Positions 48,641-57,607 are shown, counted from the stretch's first letter. The stretch: DNA of 64,000 bases from Lactiplantibacillus pentosus (GCF_003641185.1 NZ_CP032757.1:620001-684000), one strand, 5' to 3'. The notes: generated by a model from the letters alone, not told the origin. Translations and numbers: made by a program.

Positions 48641-50602
48641 ATGTCAACTCTTGGCACGGTGTCTGTGTCAATCACAGACGCTTCAACAACCGCTGAAACT
48701 GCGCAAGCAACTGCAGACACGGCAAGCGCAGGTGTCACTAGTTTAAATACTAGTAGCATAATGTCAGTGATTGAAAAGCAACAGCTTGAGTATTCTTTGA
48801 CTGTGGCCACAATTCAATATACGGCAATTGTCACCACAGCTAAAAGTAGTAGTATTAGTACAACGGCATTAACCACAGCTTACAACGCAATGAACACTTA
48901 TGAATCAAGTCTATTAGCAGATTTGACGACTGCAAGCACGGTTGACCGTGACAACCTGACTACGTTGCAAAGTACATATAACACCGCTTATTCAAATGTT
49001 CAGACGCTGATCAACAACAGTTTTAGTAGTTCAATCAGCGAAGCCGCAGCTAGTGCAGCAACGGCAAGTACGGCTGCAAGCACCGCTTCAGCAGCCGCAA
49101 CCAGTGCTGGTGTGGTTGGTAGCAATGCTTCAAGTACAGCTTCAGCTGCTTCAGCGGCCGCAAGCCAAGCAAGCGCAGATTACACCACGCTTAGCACAGG
49201 GGTTTCAGACGGTTCATTAATTCATATCACAACCAAGACAACTATTGATGAAGCTGTCATTGGCACAGCAGAATTAGCAGACGCAGCTATCACTAATGCA
49301 AAAATTGGTAGTGTATCTGCAAGCAAATTGACTGCGGGCACGATTGACTTCAGCACTATTACTGGTACAAATATTAATGCCACCAATATCACCACAGGGA
49401 CACTAGATGTAGCACGCTTGAATGTCGGTAGTTTATCAGCCTTGTCTGCTGATCTAGGGACAGTGACAAGCGGCACGATTAAAGGTAATACAATCACCGG
49501 TGGCACAATCAGTGGGGCTACAGTTTCTGGTAATACAATCACCGGTGGCACGATCAGCGGTACTACAATCACGGGTACGGTCATCAATGGTGGCACGATT
49601 AACAGCGGAGTGATCAACAGCGGGACTAAGAGCACTAGCAGTTATAACACCGGCGGCTATTACCCGCTCACTATTAATGCTAGCGGCGTGTACACATCTA
49701 CTATGTTTGATAGCAGTGTGGGCTTGCAAGCCGCAATTGATCAAGCGTCACTCACAACAAGCGTAAGATACTATACTGCTTCAAGTGACGGCACATATTA
49801 TGCAAATCAAACTTCACTGAGCAATGGCCAATTGACACTTACTGACGGTTATACAGCAGCTTCAGATAACACATTTTCAAGCGGCGTTACTGCTACTGGG
49901 AGTGTCAGTCTTAGCTCTGTGTATGGTATTAATTTGTATGGCAATACGCAGACTATCACTTTTAACGGCCTGATCACTGACACTAACAAGGGTATTACTT
50001 TTACTACATACGGCAACATTAAGAGTAATGGTGATCAAGGCACTTGGTATGTTGGTTATAGCAATGACAGTCAGACTGCTAATTTTGGTATTGATTCAGC
50101 AGGAAGTAACCCTATCACTTTCAGCCGTGAGCTGTGGGTCAGCAATATGGGGCTAGGTCTTGCACATCAGATCAGGTCTAAAGACGGCGGCGGTATCTAT
50201 TTCACTGACGACAGTTCAGCACGTGTAGACACCTACCACAAGAACATTTATTATTCAGGATCATCTTCAAAGTCGCTACTGTCTGAAAAGACCAATGTAG
50301 AGGCTGCTGACATTAATTACTGGTCAAACCTTGCCATGAGTATTGATTTGGCCACGTATAACTATGATACAGATGATTATACAGACCCACTGCGCTTATC
50401 AGGGATTATTGATGACGTAAACGCAACAAAAGAATGGGTTTTACCTGAAGCATTCTATGCCCGTGATGAAGACGGCAACATAGTTGGTATTGATAACGGT
50501 GTTCTTTTGAACGCTGTACTAGCTTTATCGCAGGAACAGGCAAAGCAAATTGACGAATTAAACACTAACGTTTTAGCTATGGAGGCAAAAATCAATGGAT
50601 AG
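48641..50602 (+). CDS. tail fibre/baseplate receptor-binding protein
   Basis: A 653-residue protein. The N-terminus is Ala/Ser/Thr-rich and coiled (about 1-185). A run of GNTITGGTISG-type repeats (about 270-330) suggests a beta-helix. The C-terminal end (SEKTNVEAADINYWSNLAMS ... LSQEQAKQIDELNTNVLAME) resembles S74-type intramolecular chaperone tails that fold fibres as trimers and are then cut off. AAAGGAGGTG lies upstream. Confidence 0.78.
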   Translation: MSTLGTVSVSITDASTTAETAQATADTASAGVTSLNTSSIMSVIEKQQLEYSLTVATIQYTAIVTTAKSSSISTTALTTAYNAMNTYESSLLADLTTASTVDRDNLTTLQSTYNTAYSNVQTLINNSFSSSISEAAASAATASTAASTASAAATSAGVVGSNASSTASAASAAASQASADYTTLSTGVSDGSLIHITTKTTIDEAVIGTAELADAAITNAKIGSVSASKLTAGTIDFSTITGTNINATNITTGTLDVARLNVGSLSALSADLGTVTSGTIKGNTITGGTISGATVSGNTITGGTISGTTITGTVINGGTINSGVINSGTKSTSSYNTGGYYPLTINASGVYTSTMFDSSVGLQAAIDQASLTTSVRYYTASSDGTYYANQTSLSNGQLTLTDGYTAASDNTFSSGVTATGSVSLSSVYGINLYGNTQTITFNGLITDTNKGITFTTYGNIKSNGDQGTWYVGYSNDSQTANFGIDSAGSNPITFSRELWVSNMGLGLAHQIRSKDGGGIYFTDDSSARVDTYHKNIYYSGSSSKSLLSEKTNVEAADINYWSNLAMSIDLATYNYDTDDYTDPLRLSGIIDDVNATKEWVLPEAFYARDEDGNIVGIDNGVLLNAVLALSQEQAKQIDELNTNVLAMEAKING

Positions 50603-50951
50603 TTTATTAATCACGAATTACAAACCAGACTATAACAACAACATCATGACTATTTCTTTCACTATTAAAAACCTTATGATTAGCTCAGAAAGCACAATTT
50701 CAATGGACGACTTCAACGCAGCAATTGCGAACGGCGTTGAAGCTATCAAGAAGCTAGTTCTGAATAGCTTAATTACTGCACTCAGCGCAATGTTGCCTGA
50801 CGACACAACGACTACTACCACAGTTGAAGAAACGACAACTACAACCACGGAAGCGGCTGCTGATAATACGACTGAAAGCACTACTGAAGCAGTAGCTGAA
50901 GAAACGACAACTGAAAGCACAACTGAAGCAGAAAGTGGGGTGACTGAATAA
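50595..50951 (+). CDS. small tail protein with long Thr/Glu-rich C-terminus
   Basis: A 118-residue protein. Residues 1 to about 67 form a plain domain (MDSLLITNYKPDYNNNIMTI...). The remaining about 50 residues are low-complexity Thr/Glu/Ala with two six-Thr runs (DDTTTTTTVEETTTTTTEAA) and further TTES repeats. It overlaps the fibre gene by 8 bp and the next gene by 1 bp. It is the strongest candidate acceptor for the tail-operon glycosyltransferase. Confidence 0.7.
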   Translation: MDSLLITNYKPDYNNNIMTISFTIKNLMISSESTISMDDFNAAIANGVEAIKKLVLNSLITALSAMLPDDTTTTTTVEETTTTTTEAAADNTTESTTEAVAEETTTESTTEAESGVTE

Positions 50952-51100
50952 TGAAAGTTGACGGGCAAGCGCTAGTTGATAAAATGCGTGAAAATTTTGC
51001 ACAAAAAATTGCGATTAGCGAACAAGAAATTGCTATGCTTCAGGTTCAAAATGACAACTTGCAACATGAACTAAACGCTTTAAAAGGAAAGAAGGAATAA
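50951..51100 (+). CDS. small coiled-coil protein (49 aa)
   Basis: MKVDGQALVDKMRENFAQKI... is helical with heptad-like spacing and a basic end. ATG overlaps the previous stop (TAATG). Located between tail and lysis genes; similar short coiled proteins occur here in lactic phages. Unknown role. Confidence 0.65.
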   Translation: MKVDGQALVDKMRENFAQKIAISEQEIAMLQVQNDNLQHELNALKGKKE

Positions 51101-51103
51101 GGA

Positions 51104-52225
51104 TTGAACGTTAAAAAGTTAATTAAGGGCGGGCTGCTAACTGCGGCCACTCTTTTCTTTTTGTCTGGATTGAAAGTTACCGCAAACGCCGCAACACAGC
51201 CTGTGCTTGACCTTTCAGAATGGCAAGGCCAGATCACAACTAGCCAAGCCAAGCTTCTAAAAGGTGAAGTGAAGGGCGTCATCTTGCGTGTGCAATATGG
51301 CTCAAACTACAAAGATAAGTATTTTGTACATAATGTGAAGGTGCTGAAAGCAGCAGGTGTGCCATACGGCGTGTATGCCTTCAGTCAGTATGTCAATGCA
51401 AGTGACGCTAAACAGGAAGCAAAAGATTTTTACAATCGTTCTAAAACATATGCACCAAAGTTTTACGTGAATGACGCTGAAGAAGTGACAACTACTTCAG
51501 GTACATACAGCACTGCAACCAAGGCATTCGCCACAGAATTGCAGTCGTTAACCAGCAAGAAAATTTATCTCTATTCATATCAGAGTTTCTACACTACGAA
51601 CATTAATTCAAAATCTGGTTATGATGGCATGTGGTTAGCAGCCTATCAGACAAGTGCACCTTCAACCAGCTTCAGCTACCAATTGTGGCAATACACTGAC
51701 AGCCGTTACAGCACTTCACTAAAGGCTTCAACAGACGCTTCAAAGTTCACTGGTAGCAATAACTGGTTTGGCACCACTATCAACAAGGCAAATTATCCTT
51801 ATGGTGGCCATGTTCTTCAGGAGGTTGTGCGTGTTAAGGCCGGTACTAAGTTCTATGGCACTAGCAAGACTATTGACAGCTCACTTACTAAGGTTAATCT
51901 GCGTGTGCATTCGATCAAGACCGTATACACGGGCAAATCTAATCAAGTATTGACGTTGTACAACGGTACTACGGCTATTGGCCAAGTGCGTGCTCAAGAT
52001 ATTAAAGCAAGCTATTACTCTAACCCTAAAATCACAAAGGTAAAAGTAGTTAAAAGCAATGGTATCTGGACTTACAAGAACGGTAAAGTACAAAATCACA
52101 TTAAGAAGGGCACTGTACTCAAGGTGAGTGGTTATAAGCTTGTTGGTGGTTATCGGAAATTTGTACACACTGGCCATGGCACGTACTTTACCGCAAACAA
52201 GGCCAATATTAAGGTAGTGAAGTAA
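51104..52225 (+). CDS. endolysin, GH25 muramidase with signal peptide
   Basis: A 373-residue protein starting at TTG 51104. Signal peptide about 1-30 (LLTAATLFFLSGLKVTANAA). GH25 domain about 33-220, with the catalytic-type D36 (VLDLSEWQG) and D124/E126 (YVNDAEE). The C-terminus (about 240-373) has tandem beta-rich repeats, probably cell-wall binding. It would hydrolyse peptidoglycan, exported by Sec, with the holin giving timing. Confidence 0.9.
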   Translation: MNVKKLIKGGLLTAATLFFLSGLKVTANAATQPVLDLSEWQGQITTSQAKLLKGEVKGVILRVQYGSNYKDKYFVHNVKVLKAAGVPYGVYAFSQYVNASDAKQEAKDFYNRSKTYAPKFYVNDAEEVTTTSGTYSTATKAFATELQSLTSKKIYLYSYQSFYTTNINSKSGYDGMWLAAYQTSAPSTSFSYQLWQYTDSRYSTSLKASTDASKFTGSNNWFGTTINKANYPYGGHVLQEVVRVKAGTKFYGTSKTIDSSLTKVNLRVHSIKTVYTGKSNQVLTLYNGTTAIGQVRAQDIKASYYSNPKITKVKVVKSNGIWTYKNGKVQNHIKKGTVLKVSGYKLVGGYRKFVHTGHGTYFTANKANIKVVK

Positions 52226-52474
52226 ATGGCGCAGGGCGATATTAGTGATGAAACCCGTTTATTAATGGAGATTAAAGAAAATCTAGGCCGTCTAAACCAG
52301 AAATTTGACGATATGGGAAGCATTGATGAAAAGGTCAACCAAGCGTTAGCTTCTAGTAATGAAAACAGTCGTCGAATTGATCGACTAACAGCGATTCAAA
52401 ATTGGCTGATTAGTGTATTGGTGGGCGGTGGCTTAATAACCTTATTAATTTACATTGCAGAAAAATTTATTTAG
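52226..52474 (+). CDS. XhlA-like holin-associated membrane protein
   Basis: An 82-residue protein: cytoplasmic helical N-terminus (DETRLLMEIKENLGRLNQKF) and one C-terminal TM (WLISVLVGGGLITLLIYIA). Matches the haemolysin XhlA pattern, which aids phage lysis. Starts directly after the endolysin stop. Confidence 0.85.
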   Translation: MAQGDISDETRLLMEIKENLGRLNQKFDDMGSIDEKVNQALASSNENSRRIDRLTAIQNWLISVLVGGGLITLLIYIAEKFI

Positions 52475-52482
52475 GAGAGACA

Positions 52483-53037
52483 ATGATGACAAAAATAAAA
52501 AAAGCAGTAACCAAATTCTTTCAGACCATTGCGGCAACTTTTAAGGCTAACTACACTAAAGCTTCTTACTGGGCCCAAATCATTGGTTCAGTATTAGTGA
52601 TTGGACTGGCCGTCGCCACGGTATTTTTTAACGATAGGATTGATACCAATACGGTTTTATTGATCATTACCGGCGTCGGATCACTATTAGCATTTTGGGG
52701 CGTGATTACAGATAATTCCATTTTGGAGGATACGGGTAACACAATCAAAACCAAGGCGAACACGCTAGCTTCTGCGGAACAAGTGGTCGTAGAAGCCTTG
52801 TCAGAAGCTCAAGCTAAGATTGAAGTGGCTAGCTCAGCAGCGGCTAGTCAAGCCGAAGCCCAAGCGTCACAGGCGGTAGTGGCGGCTTATAGTCAAGCGG
52901 CTAGCGCGGCGGCAGTTGGTGACACGGTCACGGCTAGTTCAGCAGCCACTTTAGCGTCATCGCTAGCGGCTAATTTGGATAGCAATGCGCAATCAGTTAC
53001 CGAAACGACGTCAGAATCCGCCTCACAAGCAGGCTAA
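52483..53037 (+). CDS. phage holin with Ala/Ser-rich C-terminal coil
   Basis: A 184-residue protein. Two TM segments (WAQIIGSVLVIGLAVATVFF and TVLLIITGVGSLLAFWGVI) after YTKASYWAQI fit phi-LC3-type holins of lactic phages. The C-terminal 90 residues are a long Ala/Ser/Gln-rich helix, unusual in length. It would form the pores that trigger lysis. AGGAGAGACA lies upstream. Confidence 0.85.
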   Translation: MMTKIKKAVTKFFQTIAATFKANYTKASYWAQIIGSVLVIGLAVATVFFNDRIDTNTVLLIITGVGSLLAFWGVITDNSILEDTGNTIKTKANTLASAEQVVVEALSEAQAKIEVASSAAASQAEAQASQAVVAAYSQAASAAAVGDTVTASSAATLASSLAANLDSNAQSVTETTSESASQAG

Positions 53038-53067
53038 AAGTAGTATAATTAAATATTGAATTTGCTA

Positions 53068-53100
53068 ATCCCCTGCGTTTCGGCGTGGGGGATTTTTTGT
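53068..53100 (+). terminator. terminator A (end of late operon)
   Basis: Stem ATCCCC-TGCG with GCGT-GGGGGAT around a TTTCG loop, then TTTTTTG. Nearly identical copies lie at 54858-54895 and, degenerate, at 55364-55395. Confidence 0.85.
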
Positions 53101-53297
53101 TTTAAATATCGTGATCTAATCCTATGCGTATAAAGTCTTGAAGAGCATTTAAATAATCAAAGCTCAAAAAAGTATTGATTAACATTAAAGTAATGTCTAC
53201 AATTATTATTGTAATATAAACATCACGTTTCAGTAGTTTGACATATTTATGTGTTTTTAGATATAATACTTTTTTTAAAAATTACTTGGTTTAAAAT

Positions 53298-53894
53298 ATG
53301 ACATTTTTCATTAGGATGTTTAAGGAAGTGATACGAATTAATAACTTTTTTTGGCCTCATAATCCCTTCAACGAAAATCAACGAGAAAATTTATTTGTAG
53401 AATTGTTTAGAAATGTACTTTCTAAAGATGAATATTTTAAACAGGCTTTTATATCCATCATACAACATCTCTATGAATGTGATTATGACGTTGATACGGG
53501 GATATTTAGAGAAATGGCAGATAAAAATCATGATTATATAGAAATATACGTAAAAGATCAACTTGGACTATTAAGAACGTCAAAAATTGTAAAAAGGATC
53601 CATAGCCAAAAAGAACAGCCTTGTTATGAAATTCGTATCAATAGAAATAACGAAAAACCTAGGATCTTTTTCTCAACCTTTATAAAGCCTAATGAATTAA
53701 GTGATTGTTTTGGAGTTTGGAAAGGACTTTTACTTTGTTATGGAATTAGTAAGAATGGTAATATGGAAGTTGATGCAAATATCTTAACTGATGAGTTGTG
53801 CCAAGAAACTCATGATTTAGCAAGTGAGGTTGAAAATAATTGTTTTTGTCAAGAAACAATAAATAAGTATCAAATCACTAACTTTCCTGACTGA
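53298..53894 (+). CDS. hypothetical moron protein (possible toxin of a three-gene cassette)
   Basis: A 198-residue soluble protein (MTFFIRMFKEVIRINNFFWP...) of clearly lower GC than the phage late genes. Start uncertain: ATG 53298 has no ribosome site; ATG 53316 is an alternative. No known toxin motif was seen. It lies 20 bp before an XRE-like protein and a SecB-like protein, between two near-identical terminators. Confidence 0.6.
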   Translation: MTFFIRMFKEVIRINNFFWPHNPFNENQRENLFVELFRNVLSKDEYFKQAFISIIQHLYECDYDVDTGIFREMADKNHDYIEIYVKDQLGLLRTSKIVKRIHSQKEQPCYEIRINRNNEKPRIFFSTFIKPNELSDCFGVWKGLLLCYGISKNGNMEVDANILTDELCQETHDLASEVENNCFCQETINKYQITNFPD

Positions 53895-53914
53895 AAAATC
53901 TGGAGGCCTTGATT

Positions 53915-54418
53915 ATGAATGAAAAGTATAAAAGCTTAAAAAATCTAATTTTAAAAATGTTTCCCGACGATACAATTGTAAAAGAACAAATTGAGTCTAA
54001 GTATTTTGATTTGTCTCAAGATATTATAAGGTTAGAATCAAAAAACAAAATGGGCCAACGAGAGACTGCTGATTTCTTAAAGATGCCATTAACGGATTTC
54101 TTGGACTTTGAATCAGGATATTCACATGACGATGAGAAATATAAAGAGATAAAAGATAAATTGAAATCGCATTTAAGCAATAGCTATCAAGTGTTAAATA
54201 ATTTAAATACACACGGATTCGATTATTTAGACCCTAACACTGAGGGTGAAACTTATATAGTGGAGATAACGAAAAACTTAATAAATAACAATACGAACAA
54301 GTCTGGACAGCAAAATAATGCAATTCCGTTTATATTGGATGGGAAAATTGCAAAAGAATCGGTAGATAGGGTGGAATATACTGACAATTTAACTAATAGG
54401 GAAATTAGTTATGTTTAG
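53915..54418 (+). CDS. XRE-like HTH protein (possible antitoxin)
   Basis: A 167-residue protein from ATG 53915, behind TGGAGGCCTTGATT. An HTH-like stretch lies about residues 40-66 (NKMGQRETADFLKMPLTDFL). The C-terminal about 60 residues are Asn/Thr-rich and probably flexible, as expected of a chaperone-addiction tail on antitoxins of TAC systems. Middle gene of the cassette. Confidence 0.6.
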   Translation: MNEKYKSLKNLILKMFPDDTIVKEQIESKYFDLSQDIIRLESKNKMGQRETADFLKMPLTDFLDFESGYSHDDEKYKEIKDKLKSHLSNSYQVLNNLNTHGFDYLDPNTEGETYIVEITKNLINNNTNKSGQQNNAIPFILDGKIAKESVDRVEYTDNLTNREISYV

Positions 54419-54436
54419 AATGGAGGATTTTCGTTA

Positions 54437-54853
54437 ATGAGCAATGAAAAATTCCAATTAAAACTAATGGAAATGAGGGTCCCTTTTTTATATGCTTCGA
54501 GTCTGAAAAATTTTGAGTTTGAAAATATTGAAGATGCGATAAAGCCAGTAAAATTTGAAAAGAATAGAACAATTGTAACTATATCCATGAATTTGGAAGA
54601 AGCATCGAAATCATTAAGAGTTACTATTAATGCCTGCTTTTCGTTAAATAATGTAGTTGTTGCTGCTATAGTTACAACTAGGACTACTAAAGCCAATTCA
54701 CAGTCGTTTACAAAACAAGATGTTGAGCAACATCGAAAAGATTTAATTAGCCCTGCGGTAGGAAAAATGAATCAGTTAATTTCGGTAGACACGGAACAGC
54801 TTACTGGATTTCCATATTCTGCCAATATCCCTACTGATTCAAAGTATAAATAG
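54437..54853 (+). CDS. SecB-like chaperone (possible TAC chaperone)
   Basis: A 138-residue protein. The pattern RVPFLYASSLKNFEFENIED, the beta strands TIVTISMNL and VTINACFSL, and the end DLISPAVGKMNQLIS plus LTGFPYSANIP resemble the SecB fold, whose C-terminal helix carries a PxxxxxxxxLxxxxGFPxxxLxP-like line. Firmicutes lack export SecB, so SecB-like proteins there are usually tied to toxin-antitoxin modules. AATGGAGG precedes the ATG. By eye only. Confidence 0.6.
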   Translation: MSNEKFQLKLMEMRVPFLYASSLKNFEFENIEDAIKPVKFEKNRTIVTISMNLEEASKSLRVTINACFSLNNVVVAAIVTTRTTKANSQSFTKQDVEQHRKDLISPAVGKMNQLISVDTEQLTGFPYSANIPTDSKYK

Positions 54854-54857
54854 TGAC

Positions 54858-54895
54858 GGCTAATCCTCTGCGCTTCGGCGTGGGGGATTTTTTGT
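54858..54895 (+). terminator. terminator B (end of moron cassette)
   Basis: Same sequence as terminator A with two base changes (CTAATCCTCTGCGCTTCGG then CGTGGGGGATTTTTT). It closes the three-gene cassette. Confidence 0.85.
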
Positions 54896-54908
54896 TAACA
54901 AAATATAC

Positions 54909-54934
54909 AAAAAAGGACCAGTCAAGACTGGCCC
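54909..54934 (-). terminator. minus-strand terminator
   Basis: On the minus strand GGGCCAGT-CTTG-ACTGGTCC (one mismatch) is followed by TTTTTTG. It would stop transcription entering the moron cassette from attR. Confidence 0.7.
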
Positions 54935-55363
54935 AATGCTTAAATAAATAAAATGGGTGTTCTGTTTATCCTCAGATAATAAAGAACACAGTTATTATAC
55001 ATTAAACCTGATTAATATAACAAGGACTTATTAATATTTTTCTATAGATTACTTTCGGTATTGTGATATAAACCGACAAGTGTTATTATGTCCCTTGTCC
55101 TATTATTAGTATCACAGCTTTCAAATCCCCCCAAGATTGTCGGTTAGTGGTGCCGGAAGTGATGAGGATAATCTTCTGCTTGATGAGTGGAAGATTTTTT
55201 TGTGTTGATTGCCTGTATATTTTGTTAGTGAGAGTTTAGATTTAGCATTATTAGCTGTCAATATAGCTAATTAGATAACTACAAGACTTTGCAGAATAGC
55301 AAGTAATAAGTATAATATTAATTGTCTCTAGTGTAGTTTCTAGATGATAGTTATAACTTGATT

Positions 55364-55395
55364 AATTCCCCTGCGTTTCGGCGCGGAGGAATTTT
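55364..55395 (+). terminator. terminator-like copy C, degenerate
   Basis: ATTCCCCTGCGTTTCGGC then GCGGAGGAATTTTC, the third relative of terminators A and B; the T-run is short. Confidence 0.55.
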
Positions 55396-55474
55396 CATGA
55401 ATTTAATCAAGCCGGATTAGTATTATTGATATTAAGAAGATGTTGTGAAACTATGTAAACTTGGCCCCTCACAA

Positions 55475-55496
55475 GAGCGATACTAAAAGCGATACT
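55475..55496. repeat. arm-type integrase-site-like repeats beside attR
   Basis: GAGCGATACT and AAAAGCGATACT in tandem, 60-80 bp from the core. They match the RCGATAC words beside attL. Confidence 0.6.
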
Positions 55497-55556
55497 GAGA
55501 AAAATTAATAGGGCCTAAACACAGTGGTATCAAAGGGCTTAGACGTTTTACTATGA

Positions 55557-55572
55557 AATCTTCTTGGCCGCA
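55557..55572 (+). other. attR core
   Basis: Exact copy of the 16-bp tRNA-Leu 3' end (AATCTTCTTGGCCGCA). No complete tRNA precedes it. Confidence 0.93.
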
Positions 55573-55583
55573 CTAATGAATGT

Positions 55584-55631
55584 AAGAGCTCTTGAAATGC
55601 TGGATTACTGGTGTTTTGAGAGCTCTTTTAG
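55584..55631 (+). terminator. hairpin after the attachment site (original tRNA-Leu terminator)
   Basis: AAGAGCTCT pairs with AGAGCTCTT around a 26-nt loop, followed by TTTAG. Without the prophage it would directly follow tRNA-Leu. Confidence 0.6.
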
Positions 55632-55721
55632 TATTCAAACCTATATTCGTTCGAATGATGTATTTTTGGATAATCGGGTAGGGATTAACGGCAGGCGTTG
55701 CAAGGAACAGAGGAGTTTTGA

Positions 55722-56540
55722 ATGTCACAAGAAAAGTATTCTAATAATAAAGAATCTTCAGATAAAAATGAAAAACCAGTTAAACCAGTTAAACTAGTTA
55801 GACCAGTTAGACCAGTTAAACTAGCTAAACCGGTAGTAGACAAAAAATTAGTGCAACGCATTCGGAAGATGTCCGAAAGGGATGGTTGTACAAAAGATTT
55901 TGCAACAATTTTTGTGAAATGGTTTGATATTTACCCGACCCATATTAGTGTTACAACTTTGAAAATAAATGATAATCTCTATTGGAGTTGTAAGTATCAA
56001 TGGGCACAATGGATAGCTTTCATTAGTTTGTACTTAATAGTATGGTTTTTTTATAGGAATGCAATACCAGCAATGTTTGTTTCTATTCTGGTATGCATGT
56101 GTGCATTTAGATATGCATATAACTTAGTCAACAGATGTGCGCGAAGTAAGCCAACTCAGAAAGAATTCGTTGACATACTAAAAGAGGTAGGAATAACAGA
56201 TCTGACGATGTTACAGCAATATATTGATGATATGCAAATCATATATCCAAGTCGTAAATATGAGAACAAAAGAATTAATTATGTAGCACTTTTGTCACTG
56301 GTCGTTTCAGCAACTCTTTTATTAGCTGTTTTGACCAAAGATCACAATGAAAAGGCTGAATTTGTCGAAGGAATGCTTAAATTAATCGGATTGATCATAT
56401 TCATTGTTGCTGCGATTAAAACTGCATGTTTACTTTTGGGCTACAATACTGCCAGCAAGAGCTCCAGACTTAAAGAATTAAGAGCTGAAATGATTCAATT
56501 ACAGCATGAGTGGACATTGAGAAAGATACATCGCATCTAA
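55722..56540 (+). CDS. membrane protein with Lys-Pro-Val repeat N-terminus
   Basis: A 272-residue protein. Residues about 18-38 are KPVKPVKLVRPVRPVKLAKP, encoded by degenerate 9-bp repeats. Four TM segments follow in two pairs (about 107-145 and 186-245), with charged regions between. GAGGAG is upstream. Possibly host, since it lies just outside attR. No family recognised. Confidence 0.65.
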   Translation: MSQEKYSNNKESSDKNEKPVKPVKLVRPVRPVKLAKPVVDKKLVQRIRKMSERDGCTKDFATIFVKWFDIYPTHISVTTLKINDNLYWSCKYQWAQWIAFISLYLIVWFFYRNAIPAMFVSILVCMCAFRYAYNLVNRCARSKPTQKEFVDILKEVGITDLTMLQQYIDDMQIIYPSRKYENKRINYVALLSLVVSATLLLAVLTKDHNEKAEFVEGMLKLIGLIIFIVAAIKTACLLLGYNTASKSSRLKELRAEMIQLQHEWTLRKIHRI

Positions 56541-56873
56541 ATTAGGCGTACAGATTCATAATCAACAATTAAGCAGTATCCGTAATTATTAGTTACTGAT
56601 ATTATTTAGTTACAATTTTAGTTCGAATTTTGAATAATGGACTGAGTTTCAAGAAAGCATTAATCAGAAGAAACGAAGAGCGGTATTGTTAAGATTGTCT
56701 CATTTAGAGGATGGTGATGATTAAAAGCTGGCCAAATGAGATGTTTTCTCCTGAGTGTACTCAAAACAAAAGTGTTTTAACGATTGCAATCAGCTGCTCA
56801 GCGTTACACTCGATTAGTACCATCATTATTTTTAGCCGGTTTCAACAGCACCAATCCAAATGAGGTAAAACAG
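56541..56873. other. gene-free stretch with one hairpin
   Basis: A perfect TCTCATTT / AAATGAGA stem (56698-56705 and 56734-56741) followed by TGTTTTC may be a weak terminator. Nothing else was recognised. Confidence 0.5.
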
Positions 56874-57071
56874 ATGAACAAAGCAGAAGAACCGAAAGAA
56901 CCGAAAGAACCCACCTATGATGAACTCATCCAAAAAATCTCACACAAGTCGTGGTTTGGCGGCATGAGTATGCCTACCAGGGAAGAAATTAATGCGCTAC
57001 TAGCAGCGCGGTGGCGAGAACGTGATGAAGCGGAACGGAAGTTAAAAGCTTCGAAGCAGCATGAAGACTAA
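56874..57071 (+). CDS. hypothetical small charged protein (65 aa)
   Basis: MNKAEEPKEPKEPTYDELIQ... from ATG 56874, with TGAGGTAAAACAG upstream; the frame is open from 56784 but that part lacks a ribosome site. The C-terminal half is a charged helix (EEINALLAARWRERDEAERK). Function unknown. Confidence 0.65.
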   Translation: MNKAEEPKEPKEPTYDELIQKISHKSWFGGMSMPTREEINALLAARWRERDEAERKLKASKQHED

Positions 57072-57084
57072 CTGAATCTGAATA

Positions 57085-57120
57085 CAAAGCCGGCTGTTCG
57101 TGGGGATCAGTCGGCTTTTG
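57085..57120 (+). terminator. Rho-independent terminator
   Basis: AAAGCCGGCTG pairs with CAGTCGGCTTTT around a short loop. Confidence 0.75.
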
Positions 57121-57607
57121 TAGTGAATAACACGAATTTTGAGATATGGGTTATCATGAATTATGAGTCTGCCATAACGGGGCGGTATTGCTGAATGCTT
57201 GGGTCGTTGAACGATTCAAGAAAGCTGACAACCAAAAATGGACATCACACTTAAGTGATATCCATTTTATTGAGGGCACCGTCCACATATTTCAGTGACT
57301 ATCGCCGCCCAGTGGTCTTAAGACCATATGATAGTTCTTCCATGATTGAATACTAGTATTTTGTAACCACCGAGTCAAGTAGTGTTTAACAACGCTGTCA
57401 CTCTGCATGTATGAATTAGCTATGATACATAAATACCATTTGATTGCTTAAATCTTTGAATTAACGCAGACCTAGATTTTCAAGAACCAACACCCCTAAC
57501 GTCCACCAACTTTGCCGTATTTTATATTTCAATCTCACGCTTACCAGCATTATAATGTAAACGGTTAATCGATTGGCTAGCAGTTAATGGAAGGTGAGGG
57601 GCAGTAA
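57121..57607. other. gene-free stretch before the C39-like gene
   Basis: It contains a strong hairpin (AAAATGGACATCAC with GTGATATCCATTTT, about 57234-57267), a GGTCTTAAGACC palindrome (about 57313-57324), and a promoter-like TTTCAA-18-TATAAT (57527-57556) for the next gene. No coding frame was found. Confidence 0.5.

Larger units (their letters stand above)
54896..55556. other. 0.66 kb gene-free end of the prophage
   Basis: No credible gene. It holds a minus-strand terminator (54909-54934), a degenerate third copy of the late terminator (55364-55395) and two GCGATACT arm-type words (55475-55496) near attR. Otherwise it is AT-rich sequence without visible structure. Confidence 0.6.
12989..55572. 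mobile_element. integrated temperate siphophage (about 42.6 kb)
   Basis: The element is bounded by a 16-bp direct repeat (12989-13004 and 55557-55572) at the 3' end of tRNA-Leu. It carries, in standard order, integrase, lysogeny control, replication, ArpU, packaging, HK97-type head, long-tail, lysis and moron genes. HK97-like head genes, a long tape measure and Dit/Tal indicate a siphovirus. Doubt about viability comes from the in-frame TGA in the major tail protein gene. Confidence 0.95.

Noticed and set aside
49222..49635. Long minus-strand frame opposite the fibre gene (137 codons)
   Set aside because: It mirrors the repetitive GNTITGG region of the fibre gene, with low-complexity Val/Pro/Leu composition and no ribosome site.
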